64,000 nt of DNA from Sulfurospirillum halorespirans DSM 13726 (GTDB lineage Bacteria > Campylobacterota > Campylobacteria > Campylobacterales > Sulfurospirillaceae), in contig NZ_CP017111.1 in the NCBI RefSeq assembly GCF_001723605.1, forward strand, positions 1,178,001 through 1,242,000. Direction: 5' to 3'. The position numbers and the translations under genes were made by a program. Under the pieces are notes generated by a model, which did not search any database, was not told where the DNA came from, and saw only the letters and a program-made list of their open reading frames with translations. Positions 34,270-43,424 of this stretch are shown here, one piece after another. How positions within the stretch are numbered: the first letter of the stretch is position 1; each line of letters opens with the position of its first letter.

Positions 34270-35417
34270 CTTTTAAACACTTCAACCAAACTGTTCAAAA
34301 ATGCTTTTACATGTAAATCATTTTCTATCTCAATGCGTTCTTTGACTTCATGAGTAGTGATGCGTAAAGATTCGACACATTCATCGTAAAGTACTAGAGT
34401 TTCATTAGGACTTAGCTCACAACTCTCTTTGCCAAAACGGAGTAGAAATGCTTTGCTCCACCATTTTTTACTTCCCAAAAGATGCAAAGCTGGGATGTCT
34501 TTTTGGATGTATAGTGTGGTGCAGACGACATCGTACGCAGGTGCAAGCCAGATGTTGTGGATGTTTTCATAGAGCACGCCAAAGTTTTTGAGGTGCGCAT
34601 CACCATTTTGCACGAGTGTGTTAATGACCATCATCTTGAAAAAGTCTCGTAAAGCCTTTTTCTTGTGTTTGGGCGAGACAAAGGTTTTGATGCTTTTGGC
34701 AACATATTCGTAAGAGCCTTCGTATTTTTCATCGGCTTGACGTGCTTGAAGAACACACATATCTTCAAAGCCTAGATAGCTTCCATCGTCTTTGATGTCA
34801 AAACGTTTCATGATGAAGAGCTTGTTGTCATCGGAGAGGTAAAACTCAGGGACTTCTATGCCTGCACATTTTACGACTTTCATGCAGTAAAATTCGTTAA
34901 GTGCTAAGTGTGGGTACTCATCTCCCCATGACTTGACGATGTACTCTTGTAGTGGTAAAGTTACTTTGTCGCGCACTTTGGCTAAGACTTTGGGCTGTAC
35001 ACCACTGATAGGAGAGCCCAGTGCAAAACGGGTTACAAGTTCATCAAAGAGCATTTCACTTTTAGGATGCAAGAGTGCATCCAAACTGAGGGTTGCTTCT
35101 TCTTGCGTGGTTTCAGCTTCGTATGTAAGTCTGCCTCTAATGCTGTGTGCCATGAGCTGAAGCAGTCCGAAGTCATCGGTTTTGGTTATTTTTGAGAAAT
35201 GTTTTTTGATGATGGAAAGCAGATACCCCTCAGGCAAGTGCATCTCAAAGATTGGGTGGAGTTTGGGGTTCGCATAACTTTTGGATCTCACAGGCATACT
35301 AAGCGATACAAAAGCATTTTGATTGTCGGTTGTGTAGTCAAAGATGTATTCGTTATTTTCAAGAAGTATGCTTCCCACTTTTTCAGTAGAAACCTTTACA
35401 TGTAAACTATCTTTCAT
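34164..35417 (-). CDS. hipA: HipA-type serine/threonine kinase toxin with IS-derived C-terminus
   Basis: The 417-residue HipA-like kinase has an N-terminal HipA domain (about 1-110), a kinase core with GVQPKVLAK near 145, the catalytic loop NGDAHLKNFG near 275 and the metal-binding APAYDVV near 300. HipA toxins phosphorylate aminoacyl-tRNA synthetases and cause dormancy. The last host codon is near KRG; the final 33 or so residues (from ALENLCQSG) are encoded by the right end of the IS256-family element. Only a short natural tail appears to be missing, so activity may be kept. It overlaps hipB by 11 bases. Two TTACATGTAA copies (LHVK) lie in it. Confidence 0.85.
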   Translation of the reverse strand: MKDSLHVKVSTEKVGSILLENNEYIFDYTTDNQNAFVSLSMPVRSKSYANPKLHPIFEMHLPEGYLLSIIKKHFSKITKTDDFGLLQLMAHSIRGRLTYEAETTQEEATLSLDALLHPKSEMLFDELVTRFALGSPISGVQPKVLAKVRDKVTLPLQEYIVKSWGDEYPHLALNEFYCMKVVKCAGIEVPEFYLSDDNKLFIMKRFDIKDDGSYLGFEDMCVLQARQADEKYEGSYEYVAKSIKTFVSPKHKKKALRDFFKMMVINTLVQNGDAHLKNFGVLYENIHNIWLAPAYDVVCTTLYIQKDIPALHLLGSKKWWSKAFLLRFGKESCELSPNETLVLYDECVESLRITTHEVKERIEIENDLHVKAFLNSLVEVFKRGALENLCQSGSISNTKGLNDGISDRHRGNITTDS

Positions 35418-35649
35418 CTCTTAACTCCTCAAACGTAGGGAAGGGCGATTTCTCTTTACATGTAAGCTCATAACCTAAGTAGTCAAGTATTTGGAGTATT
35501 TTTTTGATGCCAACATCGGAGCTTGTGCCATTTTCAAGGGAGCTGATGGTGGCTCGTGAGATACTAAGATCACGAGAGAGTTGTTCTTGCGACACTTTTT
35601 TCTCTTTACGAAGTTGTGCCATGTGCGCTCCAAACTCTTTTAAATCCAT
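35407..35649 (-). CDS. hipB: HipB-type antitoxin, Xre helix-turn-helix
   Basis: The 80-residue protein is an Xre-family helix-turn-helix (about 8-65; SQEQLSRDLSISRATISSLENG, KILQILDYLGYEL), followed by a short tail. It binds DNA and neutralises HipA, and is translated first with an 11-base overlap into hipA. A TTACATGTAA copy (35456) encodes LTCK near its end. Confidence 0.9.
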   Translation of the reverse strand: MDLKEFGAHMAQLRKEKKVSQEQLSRDLSISRATISSLENGTSSDVGIKKILQILDYLGYELTCKEKSPFPTFEELRDER

Positions 35650-35758
35650 AACAATTCCTTGACTAATATTTTAGTCATTTTATAATATTAAGGCATAAAT
35701 GTCAAATATATTGTGCAAATTGTAAAAAGAGAAATGGAGAAAATTGAAGGAAAGTAGT

Positions 35759-35801
35759 TTACATGTAAAGCCAAAAGCCAAGCTTTGCACTTTACATGTA
35801 A
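35759..35801. terminator. Paired TTACATGTAA palindromes after the DUF6172-type gene
   Basis: Copies at 35759-35768 and 35792-35801 bracket 23 bases containing AAGCTTTGC. Both extend to TTTACATGTAAAGC, so they can pair into a long stem. They lie 4 bases beyond the stop of the minus-strand gene that ends at 35805, a terminator-like position. Confidence 0.5.
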
Positions 35802-35804
35802 AGC

Positions 35805-36113
35805 TTATTTTGTCTCTTCACCCTTAGTAGCAGTGACAGGTTTTTTGGCAGGTTTGGCGATGATCTCAACGTAGCATTCGCTCCATTTTGCGCTGTGTGC
35901 TTTGTCTATTTCTTCGCCAAGATCGGCTTGGTGAATGGCTTGTGCGTTTTCACTGGTTTCGCCGAATTTGCAGTCAAAATCCCAGAAATGGAATCCTTCA
36001 GGTGTTTTTTTAGCGCGTTCACGTTTGATGTATTTTCGGATTTCATGTTTGATGGACTCTACGAGTCGGTCACTATTTTTATTCTCAACTTGGAGGTGAA
36101 ATATCTTTTTCAA
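35805..36113 (-). CDS. Conserved small protein, DUF6172-like
   Basis: The 102-residue soluble protein has the conserved block SIKHEIRKYIKRERAKKTPE, then GFHFWDFDCKFG, and ends with WSECYVEIIAKPAKKP. It resembles a widespread family of unknown function that I recall as DUF6172; the name is from memory and needs checking. No catalytic motif is visible. A basic helix next to an aromatic/Cys segment suggests nucleic-acid contact, but that is inference. It stands alone, with a palindrome pair after its stop. Confidence 0.65.
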   Translation of the reverse strand: MKKIFHLQVENKNSDRLVESIKHEIRKYIKRERAKKTPEGFHFWDFDCKFGETSENAQAIHQADLGEEIDKAHSAKWSECYVEIIAKPAKKPVTATKGEETK

Positions 36114-36177
36114 GGCTTGCCTTTTAGGTTTTTATTGATGTGCGATATTGTACTTTATTTCACCTTTGAGCGTCACT

Positions 36178-36570
36178 TTATTTGAACTCTGCCTTATAGG
36201 CTTTCTCCAAAATATTCATAAATGAGGCTGGGTCCATATAGCCTGTGTAGCCTTCGATGATGGTGTGGCGCGATGGCGAGAGGATGGCGTTGGCAGGGAC
36301 GTATTTTGTGTGCAAATCTTGAGGGAGTGCGGGATCATCTTGGTCGATGGAGACGAAAACGAACTTTTGGTCTATCTGTTTTTTGTAGGTTGCATTGTTG
36401 AAAATTTCGCGTTGCATTCGGCGACAATAAGGGCAGTCATCCCGTACAATGTTGACAAGAATCAGCTTTTTTTCGCGAAGTGCTTTGGCACTCTCTTCTT
36501 CTAAAAAGCTCGCATGCAGTGCTGACATACCAAGAAATACTACCAAAAAAGCTTTGAGGAGCGTGCGCAT
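36178..36570 (-). CDS. Periplasmic thioredoxin-fold protein with CPYC site
   Basis: The 130-residue protein has a signal peptide (MRTLLKAFLVVFLGMSALHA) and a thioredoxin-like domain with active site DCPYCRRM near residue 46. VFVSIDQDD and a cis-Pro-like region near YVPANAILS are also seen. It probably reduces or shuffles disulfides of secreted proteins, like SoxW/DsbD-gamma-type proteins. It stands alone upstream of and divergent from the peptide deformylase gene. Confidence 0.85.
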   Translation of the reverse strand: MRTLLKAFLVVFLGMSALHASFLEEESAKALREKKLILVNIVRDDCPYCRRMQREIFNNATYKKQIDQKFVFVSIDQDDPALPQDLHTKYVPANAILSPSRHTIIEGYTGYMDPASFMNILEKAYKAEFK

Positions 36571-36701
36571 GGTGTTTTACCTTTGGAATAATTTTCTAAA
36601 ACTCTAACACATGTGAATGGTCTTGTTGCTTAAAATAACGCTCTTTAAAGTGTGACTATGCTAAATTACTCCCAATTTTCAATACTAAGGAAGAAGCGAT
36701 T

Positions 36702-37247
36702 ATGGCAAATCTTCGTGAAATTTACCAACTTGGATCGGATGTGATACGAAGCGTTGCGGAAAAAGTAAGCGATGTTCATGCCGCGGATATTCAAAGTCTG
36801 ATTGACGATATGATCTTTACATGTAAAGAGTCAAAAGGTGTCGGAATTGCAGCCCCTCAGGTAAATTGCTCTCAAGCGATCATCATCATTGCCTCCTATC
36901 CAAACGAGCGCTATCCGCATGCGCCGATGATGGAGCCCACGGCACTCATCAATCCGAAGATCATCTCTCATTCGTCATCGATGCTCAAAGATTGGGAAGG
37001 GTGTTTGAGTCTGCCAGGCATCAGAGCACAAGTGCCACGTTACCGTGAAATTGAGGTTTCGTATACCGACAGAGAAGGCAATGAACATACCGTCATGTAT
37101 CGCGATTTTGTTGCGCGGATTTTTCAGCATGAGCATGACCATCTGGTCGGAAAAGTCTTTTTAGACCGCATAGAGTCGACATTCGATGTTGTGATGGAAA
37201 AGGAGTATCAACGCCTAATGAGCGATGAAAAAGGAGAAAGAAGTTGA
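36702..37247 (+). CDS. def: Peptide deformylase
   Basis: The 181-residue enzyme has the three deformylase motifs: GVGIAAPQV (motif 1), EGCLSLPGI (motif 2, Cys metal ligand) and FQHEHDHLVGKVF (motif 3, HExxH). It removes the formyl group from nascent proteins using Fe2+. A TTACATGTAA copy (36817) encodes FTCK. It overlaps the thioesterase gene by 4 bases. The motifs are standard, though the enzyme may be a second deformylase beside another copy elsewhere. Confidence 0.95.
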   Translation: MANLREIYQLGSDVIRSVAEKVSDVHAADIQSLIDDMIFTCKESKGVGIAAPQVNCSQAIIIIASYPNERYPHAPMMEPTALINPKIISHSSSMLKDWEGCLSLPGIRAQVPRYREIEVSYTDREGNEHTVMYRDFVARIFQHEHDHLVGKVFLDRIESTFDVVMEKEYQRLMSDEKGERS

Positions 37248-37618
37248 AAACACGAATCTATTACGACGATACCGATGCAGGTGGTGTGGTGTACCATGCC
37301 AATTACCTGAAATTTTGCGAGCGCGCGAGGAGCGATCTTTTTTATGAAAAAGGGAAAAGTCCTGCTGTGAATGGTGGGCATTTTGTGGTGACGCATCTTG
37401 AAGCGGATTTTATAAAGTCGGCAAAATTGGGTGATGTGATCGAAGTGAAAACCAAGCTGTTACTCCTGAAAAATGCTTCGCTTATTTTGCAACAAGAGGT
37501 ATGGAGAGAGGAGGTCAAACTCTTTGCAATGACTTCCACTCTTGCGTATGTTAAAGAGGGGAAGCCATGCAAAATTGATGAAGAGACAAAAGCCTTTTTT
37601 AGAGAATTTTTCATTTAA
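37244..37618 (+). CDS. YbgC-type acyl-CoA thioesterase
   Basis: The 124-residue hot-dog fold thioesterase has the catalytic pattern YDDTDAGGVVYHANYLKFCERAR at its N-terminus and the LEADFIKSAKLGD segment. It hydrolyses acyl-CoA and in other bacteria works with the Tol-Pal system. The start is TTG at 37244, with GGAG upstream, overlapping the def stop. Its stop overlaps the convergent lipoprotein gene by 4 bases. Confidence 0.9.
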   Translation: MKTRIYYDDTDAGGVVYHANYLKFCERARSDLFYEKGKSPAVNGGHFVVTHLEADFIKSAKLGDVIEVKTKLLLLKNASLILQQEVWREEVKLFAMTSTLAYVKEGKPCKIDEETKAFFREFFI

Positions 37619-38883
37619 TTTCCGCGAATAAACTCATTGCGACCGGGTTGGTAGAGTGAGGTGTTATAGACCACTTGGTTGCCGGTGATGGTTTCTTTGA
37701 ATGTGCGTTGAATGGTTCCATTGAAAAACTGCTGACACAGATAATCAGCGCCAATGGACGTTGAGTAATTGACCCAGTCATAGACGATGTCATGTCCAAA
37801 CATCGTGTTGATCTCTTCGAGAGCTGCGGGTGCTTTTTGTATGGAGTTGGCGATGTACATTTGATCACGATCTTCATACTGCGTCAGTGTTAAAAGCAGT
37901 GGATTGTAATTGACTTGGGTTGAAAGAAGCATGTAAGGATGAATGTCATTGGAGCGAAGTTGCGATGCAATGAGGCTTGAGGTTACGAGCTGTGTATTGA
38001 GATAAAGCGATGCGTTATTGAGGGAGCCATTGCCTTTAAACATCTGCCTAAAATTCGCTTTGGGGCTCTCTACGCGTTTTTCATACACAACGCGATTGCT
38101 GTTCTTCTTCACTAAAGCATTGAGTTGGTAACTCAGACCACTGCCATCTTCAAAGGTGCCGACTCTCTCATTGGCTTTTCCTGCCAAAAGGGCGATTTGC
38201 TGGTCATAATCAATCCCACCAAAAATAATGTTAGCCCCAGAACTTCGCACATTGGAGCTGTGCAGTGTGGGGATAAAAACAAGGGTATCTGTGACACGAC
38301 TGGCGATAATATTGGCGCCTTCGGCAGTGACAGGTGCAATGATGTAGTGGTATCCGCCTGCTTGAATGTCAGAAAGCGCTTTGGCGATCGACTCTTCTTT
38401 TTCATCGCCTGAGTTAAAGACGTTCAGATCAAAGTAGTAGTTTTTATACAAAAGATAAGAAATAACGGAGTTTACAGAGGTAATCGCATATTTTTTAATG
38501 GTTTTTTGAGGTACTAAAACAGCGATCTTAATCATCGTGCTATCATCATTAAGTGGTTTTGGCATTGGTGCTGCGATGACAGGCTCAAAAGGTTGATCGG
38601 ATGTCGGCTCAACGCTGGTACTCGGTGTGGGTGTCGCCATGGCAAGTGTTGTGGAGCTAATCGTTGAGTCAATCACAATGGGAGCAGAAGGCGGTAAGGT
38701 TTCCGATGGGGGTATTTCAGAACCTGGATAGGTTGCGGTGCTTTTTTGATTGATTGCTACGCCTTTTTTTGCGTTGGAAGAGATATTGTACGTTGTTGGT
38801 TTGTAGGGTACAGGTGCTTGGTTTGTGGCGGTACAACCTGCAAAAAGAAATAAACTGAGGGTGAGGGGCAACCAAAGTTTCAT
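37615..38883 (-). CDS. Lipoprotein with periplasmic-binding-like domain
   Basis: The 422-residue protein has a lipoprotein signal with lipobox LFAGC (lipidated Cys about 17). A Pro/Ser/Thr-rich spacer (about 20-110) follows, then a domain of about 300 residues with type-1 periplasmic-binding fold features (MIKIAVLVPQKTIKKYA, HYIIAPVTAEGANIIAS, IHPYMLLSTQVNY). It resembles LppC/LpoA-type activators of peptidoglycan synthases in layout, but clear assignment is not possible. It overlaps the glycosylase gene by 4 bases, so the two are co-translated. Confidence 0.65.
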   Translation of the reverse strand: MKLWLPLTLSLFLFAGCTATNQAPVPYKPTTYNISSNAKKGVAINQKSTATYPGSEIPPSETLPPSAPIVIDSTISSTTLAMATPTPSTSVEPTSDQPFEPVIAAPMPKPLNDDSTMIKIAVLVPQKTIKKYAITSVNSVISYLLYKNYYFDLNVFNSGDEKEESIAKALSDIQAGGYHYIIAPVTAEGANIIASRVTDTLVFIPTLHSSNVRSSGANIIFGGIDYDQQIALLAGKANERVGTFEDGSGLSYQLNALVKKNSNRVVYEKRVESPKANFRQMFKGNGSLNNASLYLNTQLVTSSLIASQLRSNDIHPYMLLSTQVNYNPLLLTLTQYEDRDQMYIANSIQKAPAALEEINTMFGHDIVYDWVNYSTSIGADYLCQQFFNGTIQRTFKETITGNQVVYNTSLYQPGRNEFIRGN

Positions 38884-39542
38884 AACATGCTCCTTATTTT
38901 TAACATATCTGCAAAAACCTCTTTTTTGCTACTGGGGTTTCGCAGTAAAAAACTGGGATGGAACGTTGGGATCAATTTGGCTTCACCAAAATTGAGCACC
39001 GATCCTCTTATTTTATCAATAGGTGTATCATATTCTCCTGTGAGATGATGAAAACTGGTCGATCCAAGGGCGACAATAATTTTGGGTCGAATGGTTTGGA
39101 TCTGTTGCATCAGATAAGGTTTGCAACACGCAACTTCTTCGGGTGTCGGAACGCGATTGTCAGGTGTTTTACACTTTAAAATCGTGGTCACATAGACCTC
39201 TTCTTTAGGAATCAACAAGACATTTTCGATCATCTTTGCTAGCAGTTCACCACTTTTTCCTGTGAACAGTGTGCCTGTTTCATCTTCACTGACACCAGGA
39301 CTATCCCCGATGAACATCACCTTGGCGTGCAGATTTCCTGCGCCAAAAATGACATTTTTACGACTTTTAGCAAGGGCACAGAGATGACACCCTGCAACGC
39401 TACTTTTAAGCTCTTCTAAGTTGTTCGAGAGGGTGGGCTGTTTGCTCAAAGAGAGTGGTCTATACTCTTGGAAGAATTCAAATCCCATGGCTCGGTACTG
39501 GTATAAAAGTTTTAAAAGTCGTATTTTTTCAATTTGAGTCAT
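38880..39542 (-). CDS. Uracil-DNA glycosylase, family 4 type (Fe-S)
   Basis: The 220-residue enzyme has cysteines for a 4Fe-4S cluster (GCHLCALAKSRKN near 52, and C-x2-type cysteines in TILKCKTPDNR and EVACCKPYL). The catalytic region GDSPGVSEDETG is followed by the FHPSFLLRNP motif near the C-terminus. It removes uracil from DNA. The first motif reads GDSPG where family 4 usually has GEAPG, a mild deviation. Confidence 0.9.
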   Translation of the reverse strand: MTQIEKIRLLKLLYQYRAMGFEFFQEYRPLSLSKQPTLSNNLEELKSSVAGCHLCALAKSRKNVIFGAGNLHAKVMFIGDSPGVSEDETGTLFTGKSGELLAKMIENVLLIPKEEVYVTTILKCKTPDNRVPTPEEVACCKPYLMQQIQTIRPKIIVALGSTSFHHLTGEYDTPIDKIRGSVLNFGEAKLIPTFHPSFLLRNPSSKKEVFADMLKIRSML

Positions 39543-39577
39543 TCTTATATGGTAGCCAAGCGGGAGTTAAAATATCC

Positions 39578-40573
39578 TTATTCAACGTCGCAGTACTCTA
39601 ATGAGGGGATACTAGGCTTTTTCAGGTCATGGTTGTTGGCGATAAAAAGCGTTTTAAGGTGGGTGAGGTTTTGGATGGAGTTTGGAAGGGAACTGAGGAG
39701 GTTTTCTTCAACATCGAGCTCATAAAGACTGACCAGATTGCCGATGCACTCTGGAAGCGTGCTAAGGCGGTTGGCACTTAGGTCTAAGGAGGTGAGTTTT
39801 GCAAGCGTGCACAGTGCGGCTGGAACCTGTTCAAGTAGGTTGTTTTCCAGTGAGAGAATTTGCAAATCTTCTAATTTGGAGAGATCAAAGTCGATGGAAG
39901 AGAGATGATTGGATGCAAGGTTGAGTTTGACCAGCATATCGTGCGCTTCTAGGGAAGGAAGGTTTTTTAAAAGATTGCCCTCCAAGATGAGCGTTTCAAG
40001 CTCTTTTATCTCACCGAGTGACTCGGGTAAGGTGGTCAGTTTATTGAACGAAAGATCTAAAAAATAGAGCGATTGCATGGAACCAAAGACTTCAGGTAAA
40101 CGCTCAAAATAGTTGGTATCTAAGCTTACATGTAAAAGTTTTTTGAGGTTTTTAAACGCTAGATCAAGGTGGCTCAGACGGTTCACGGCAAGGGTCAGTC
40201 GGGTGAGATTTGTGAGATCATAAAAGCTTTGAGGAAGCGTGTTAAGTTGATTGCCATTGAGATTTAAAATCACCAAAGAACGAAGCGCTCCAAAATTTTC
40301 AGGAAGACTTTCCAACAGGTTATTTTCACACTGTAAATTGCGAAGATTTTTAAGCGAGCAAATGCTTTTTGGAAGCTCTCTTAAGCGGTTACCTGATATT
40401 TTAAGTACACTAAGGTTTTGCAATGCTCCGATGCTCTCAGGTAGGCTTTTAAGCTTTTTACGATTCAAATCAAGTGTGGTTAAATTTTCCAGTTTGGAGA
40501 GTTCACGAGGAAGCGTATGTTCCAATCCTTGGGACTTAATCCACTGTGCAAAATCGCGAATCTGCTCATTCAT
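39578..40573 (-). CDS. Leucine-rich-repeat protein in the nif region
   Basis: The 331-residue protein lacks signal peptide and membrane segments. About 12 tandem leucine-rich repeats of 23 residues fill it, with the pattern LxxLxxLxLxxNxLxxLPxx (for example NLTTLDLNRKKLKSLPESIG). Such domains act as interaction scaffolds. It is last in the nifB-nifV-BFD-like-LRR series; its ATG 40573 overlaps the upstream stop by 8 bases and has AAGGAAAG upstream. Its role in nitrogen fixation is unknown. A TTACATGTAA copy (40126) encodes LHV. Confidence 0.85.
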   Translation of the reverse strand: MNEQIRDFAQWIKSQGLEHTLPRELSKLENLTTLDLNRKKLKSLPESIGALQNLSVLKISGNRLRELPKSICSLKNLRNLQCENNLLESLPENFGALRSLVILNLNGNQLNTLPQSFYDLTNLTRLTLAVNRLSHLDLAFKNLKKLLHVSLDTNYFERLPEVFGSMQSLYFLDLSFNKLTTLPESLGEIKELETLILEGNLLKNLPSLEAHDMLVKLNLASNHLSSIDFDLSKLEDLQILSLENNLLEQVPAALCTLAKLTSLDLSANRLSTLPECIGNLVSLYELDVEENLLSSLPNSIQNLTHLKTLFIANNHDLKKPSIPSLEYCDVE

Positions 40574-40823
40574 CACTCTTTCCTTGCTCAAATCGGCTGT
40601 TTTTCTGATCGATCAAAAAGGCAATCTCTTCGTAATCAATTTCACCAAATTCTACCATATTAAACAGTGCCATCAAAGGACGTCTGCAACACGTCTGGTT
40701 ACATTCAGTGACCAGTTTTTTAGCTTTTTTGTAGGGTAGGGTGGTGGATTTGAAAATATCAATAGCATCTTGAATGGTTTTTTGTCCACATTCACAGATG
40801 ATTTTTGAGGCATACTCTTGCAT
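40566..40823 (-). CDS. Small BFD-like Fe-S protein next to nifV
   Basis: The 85-residue protein has cysteines C-x-C (IICECG) near the N-terminus and C-x3-CC (ECNQTCCRRP) about 30 residues later. The order is that of bacterioferritin-associated ferredoxin-like / NifU-central [2Fe-2S] domains. It may hand electrons or Fe-S units to nif proteins, or interact with the bacterioferritin encoded at 58256. It starts 4 bases after nifV ends and overlaps the LRR gene by 8 bases. Confidence 0.6.
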   Translation of the reverse strand: MQEYASKIICECGQKTIQDAIDIFKSTTLPYKKAKKLVTECNQTCCRRPLMALFNMVEFGEIDYEEIAFLIDQKNSRFEQGKSDE

Positions 40824-40827
40824 AAGT

Positions 40828-41940
40828 TTATCCCGCTTTTGAAGCGATATAGAGCGCTTTTAGCTCCTTCTTGTTAAGAACTTTTTTACGATTTGTGACC
40901 ATTTCACGCACTTGGGGAAGCATTTTATTGATGACTTCGTTTTCAGGCTCATAACCCATGGCGCGTAGATGAAAGAGAAGCGTTGAACTGCCTGAATGCT
41001 TGCCTATCGGATAACTTCGTGTCATCCCCACACTTTGTGGGGTAAAGGCTTCGTAGGCTTTTTCATGCTTAATCATACCATTGACATGGATGCCAGATTC
41101 ATGCGAAAAGATGTTTTTACCCACAATTGGCATCGCCGCAGAGATGCTTTGATTTGAGGCTTTTTCGACCAGTTGAACCACATGCTTCAGTGCGTCTGGA
41201 TTGATGATGCGCTCTTCGCCAAAGAGGTGAGCAAGGCTCATCAACACTTGCTCGAAACTCGCATTACCAGCGCGTTCACCCAGTCCAATGACGGTGGTGT
41301 TGACGCTCATAGCGCCCGCTTCGAGTCCACTGATGGCATTCGCCGTTGCCATACCAAAGTCATTGTGCGTATGCATCTCGATCTCTAAAAGGTTAAGGCT
41401 CGTGAGGTAGGAGATGTGCTCATAAATTTGATGCGGACGCATGATGCCCACGGTGTCGCAGTAACGAAAACGGTTGGCTCCAACACTTTTACCTAGCTCC
41501 ATCACCTCTTTTAAAAATCCGAGATCGGCTCTGGAACTATCTTCGCCACCAATGCAGGCAAAAATACCCTCTTGGCGGCTTACATGTAAAACCTCTTCGA
41601 GATTTTTTAAGAGCCGTGCTTTGTCGCCTCGAAATTTGGCTTCGATGAGAATGTCCGATACGGGAATAGAGAGATCAACGGCTTTTAAACCACACGAGAG
41701 TGAAGCTTCAAGGTCACACATCGTGGCACGATTCCAACTCATAATGCGAAGAGGCAGATCAAGGGCTAATATCTCTTTAATATCGGCTTGCTCTTTCGCC
41801 CCCATCGCAGGAATACCCACTTCAAGCTCGTCCGCACCTGCTAGATAAAGTGCGGAAGCAATGGCGATTTTCTCTTCGGTATTAAACGCAACATATGGCG
41901 CTTGCTCACCATCTCTGAGTGTGGTATCGTTGATAATCAT
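40828..41940 (-). CDS. nifV: Homocitrate synthase
   Basis: The 370-residue enzyme of the HMGL/DRE-TIM family has TTLRDGEQAP at the N-terminus, HTHNDFGMATAN (metal-binding His) near 195, and GLGERAGNASFEQV. It condenses acetyl-CoA and 2-oxoglutarate into homocitrate, the organic part of the iron-molybdenum cofactor. Nif context (18 bases after nifB) favours NifV over isopropylmalate synthase. A TTACATGTAA copy (41580) encodes LHV. Confidence 0.94.
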   Translation of the reverse strand: MIINDTTLRDGEQAPYVAFNTEEKIAIASALYLAGADELEVGIPAMGAKEQADIKEILALDLPLRIMSWNRATMCDLEASLSCGLKAVDLSIPVSDILIEAKFRGDKARLLKNLEEVLHVSRQEGIFACIGGEDSSRADLGFLKEVMELGKSVGANRFRYCDTVGIMRPHQIYEHISYLTSLNLLEIEMHTHNDFGMATANAISGLEAGAMSVNTTVIGLGERAGNASFEQVLMSLAHLFGEERIINPDALKHVVQLVEKASNQSISAAMPIVGKNIFSHESGIHVNGMIKHEKAYEAFTPQSVGMTRSYPIGKHSGSSTLLFHLRAMGYEPENEVINKMLPQVREMVTNRKKVLNKKELKALYIASKAG

Positions 41941-41958
41941 CGTGTGTTCCTTTGCTTC

Positions 41959-43389
41959 TTATGAAGCGGTGAAAAAGTGTTTACGCACACCTTTTAGAAC
42001 AGAAATCTCAATAGGCTCATCCGCAAAACTCTCATCACAGGTAAGATGAATGCTCTCCAACTCTTTTTGTGGGCATTCGCCAATTTTTTGAGTTAAGAGA
42101 AGATGGCAATCGGAAAGGGCATTTTTTATCTCTTCGATAGGATACGTTCCATTGCAGTTCTCTTTGCCCATACAGTACGAGTTTTCTACTTTACGGTGCA
42201 TGATAAATTTGATCGCTTTATCGCCCGCTTCGTAGATCAAAAATTCTTTAGCACTGCCGAAGTGGTCATTAATCAGTCCATTTCCCCTCGTTGTCACAGC
42301 TACAAGCATTGTGTTTCCATTAGAGCTGAGTTCGTCTTTGTTCGTCGCTTCTTCTTGATTGATTTTGCCGTTCGCTGCTCGAAGCGCTCTTCGCCATGTC
42401 TCGATGTTTTCATGGGTTTTCATACGTTGGTTCAGGTCGTAGTGGTGCGCAAGCTCTTCAAAGCTTTTGTCAACAAAGCTCTCTTTGAAAAATTCATCAC
42501 TGCGATCTTCACCCAAAAGCCCAACAGCGTCGGCGCGGCATTGTCGACAGTGGCGCATCAATTTGACATTGACATCGCATGCTTCTTGTGCCTTCATGAG
42601 CTGTTTATGACTCGCACTTGGAACGCCGTCCAGTCCAAATTGGGTTCCGTATTCTGGTTTTGAGATAATCGGCATGACGTTTTGAATGAAAACACCTAGT
42701 TCTTTGACTTTTCGCGCGACAAAGGGAAGGTGCTCGTCATTGATGCCAGGGATTAAGACCGAGTTGACTTTGACAAGAATGCCTCGCTCAACCAGCATTT
42801 GAATACCAAGAAGTTGTTTTTCAAGCAACAATTTCGCCCCCTCAACTCCACGGTGTTTTTTATGTTCGTAAAAAACCCATGGATAGATTTTAGAGCCGAT
42901 TTCGCCGCTCTCATCAACAGAGTTCAGTGTCACCGTCACATGCTCAATGTTGTACTTGGCAATCTCATCAATATGTTTATGAATCATCAAACCATTCGTT
43001 GAAAGACAAAGTTTGATGTCAGGAGCATATTTTTTAAGCAATGAGAAAGTCTCAAAGGTTTGCTTAGGATTGGCAAGTCCATCGCCGGGTCCTGCGATGC
43101 CTACAACGCTGAGTTGTTGGATCAGACCGCCTACATGTAAAACCTTTTTCACCGCCTCTTCAGGGGTGAGTTTATAGCTCGTAACGCCTGGGCGACTCTC
43201 GTTGGAGCAGTCGTACTTGCGGTTGCAGTAGTTGCACTGAATGTTACATGCAGGGGCTACTGCCACATGGATACGCGCATAATGTTGGTGGGCATCTTGA
43301 GAGTAACATGGGTGGTTGTTAATCTTTTGCATGATGCTGGCATGAAGTTCATTTTGGGTGTTGGTGGATGATGAACAAGAACAACTCAT
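41959..43389 (-). CDS. nifB: Nitrogenase cofactor biosynthesis protein NifB with NifX-like domain
   Basis: The 476-residue radical SAM enzyme has the SAM motif C48-x3-C52-x2-C55 (ACNIQCNYCNRKYDC) and further conserved cysteines (MRHCRQCRADAVGLLGED). A C-terminal NifX/NafY-like domain covers about 370-475 (VTTRGNGLINDHFGSAKEFLIYE). It builds the [8Fe-9S-C] precursor NifB-co. It is the first gene of the nifB-nifV-BFD-like-LRR series, with a sigma-54-like element 36-50 bases upstream of its ATG. Confidence 0.96.
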   Translation of the reverse strand: MSCSCSSSTNTQNELHASIMQKINNHPCYSQDAHQHYARIHVAVAPACNIQCNYCNRKYDCSNESRPGVTSYKLTPEEAVKKVLHVGGLIQQLSVVGIAGPGDGLANPKQTFETFSLLKKYAPDIKLCLSTNGLMIHKHIDEIAKYNIEHVTVTLNSVDESGEIGSKIYPWVFYEHKKHRGVEGAKLLLEKQLLGIQMLVERGILVKVNSVLIPGINDEHLPFVARKVKELGVFIQNVMPIISKPEYGTQFGLDGVPSASHKQLMKAQEACDVNVKLMRHCRQCRADAVGLLGEDRSDEFFKESFVDKSFEELAHHYDLNQRMKTHENIETWRRALRAANGKINQEEATNKDELSSNGNTMLVAVTTRGNGLINDHFGSAKEFLIYEAGDKAIKFIMHRKVENSYCMGKENCNGTYPIEEIKNALSDCHLLLTQKIGECPQKELESIHLTCDESFADEPIEISVLKGVRKHFFTAS

Positions 43390-43424
43390 GTGCGATCCTT
43401 TAGAATTTCTTTACCCTAAAGTTT

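Noticed and set aside
32951-34277. Target-site duplication of the IS256-family element
   Set aside because: Bases on the two sides of the inverted repeats differ for every end position within a few bases.
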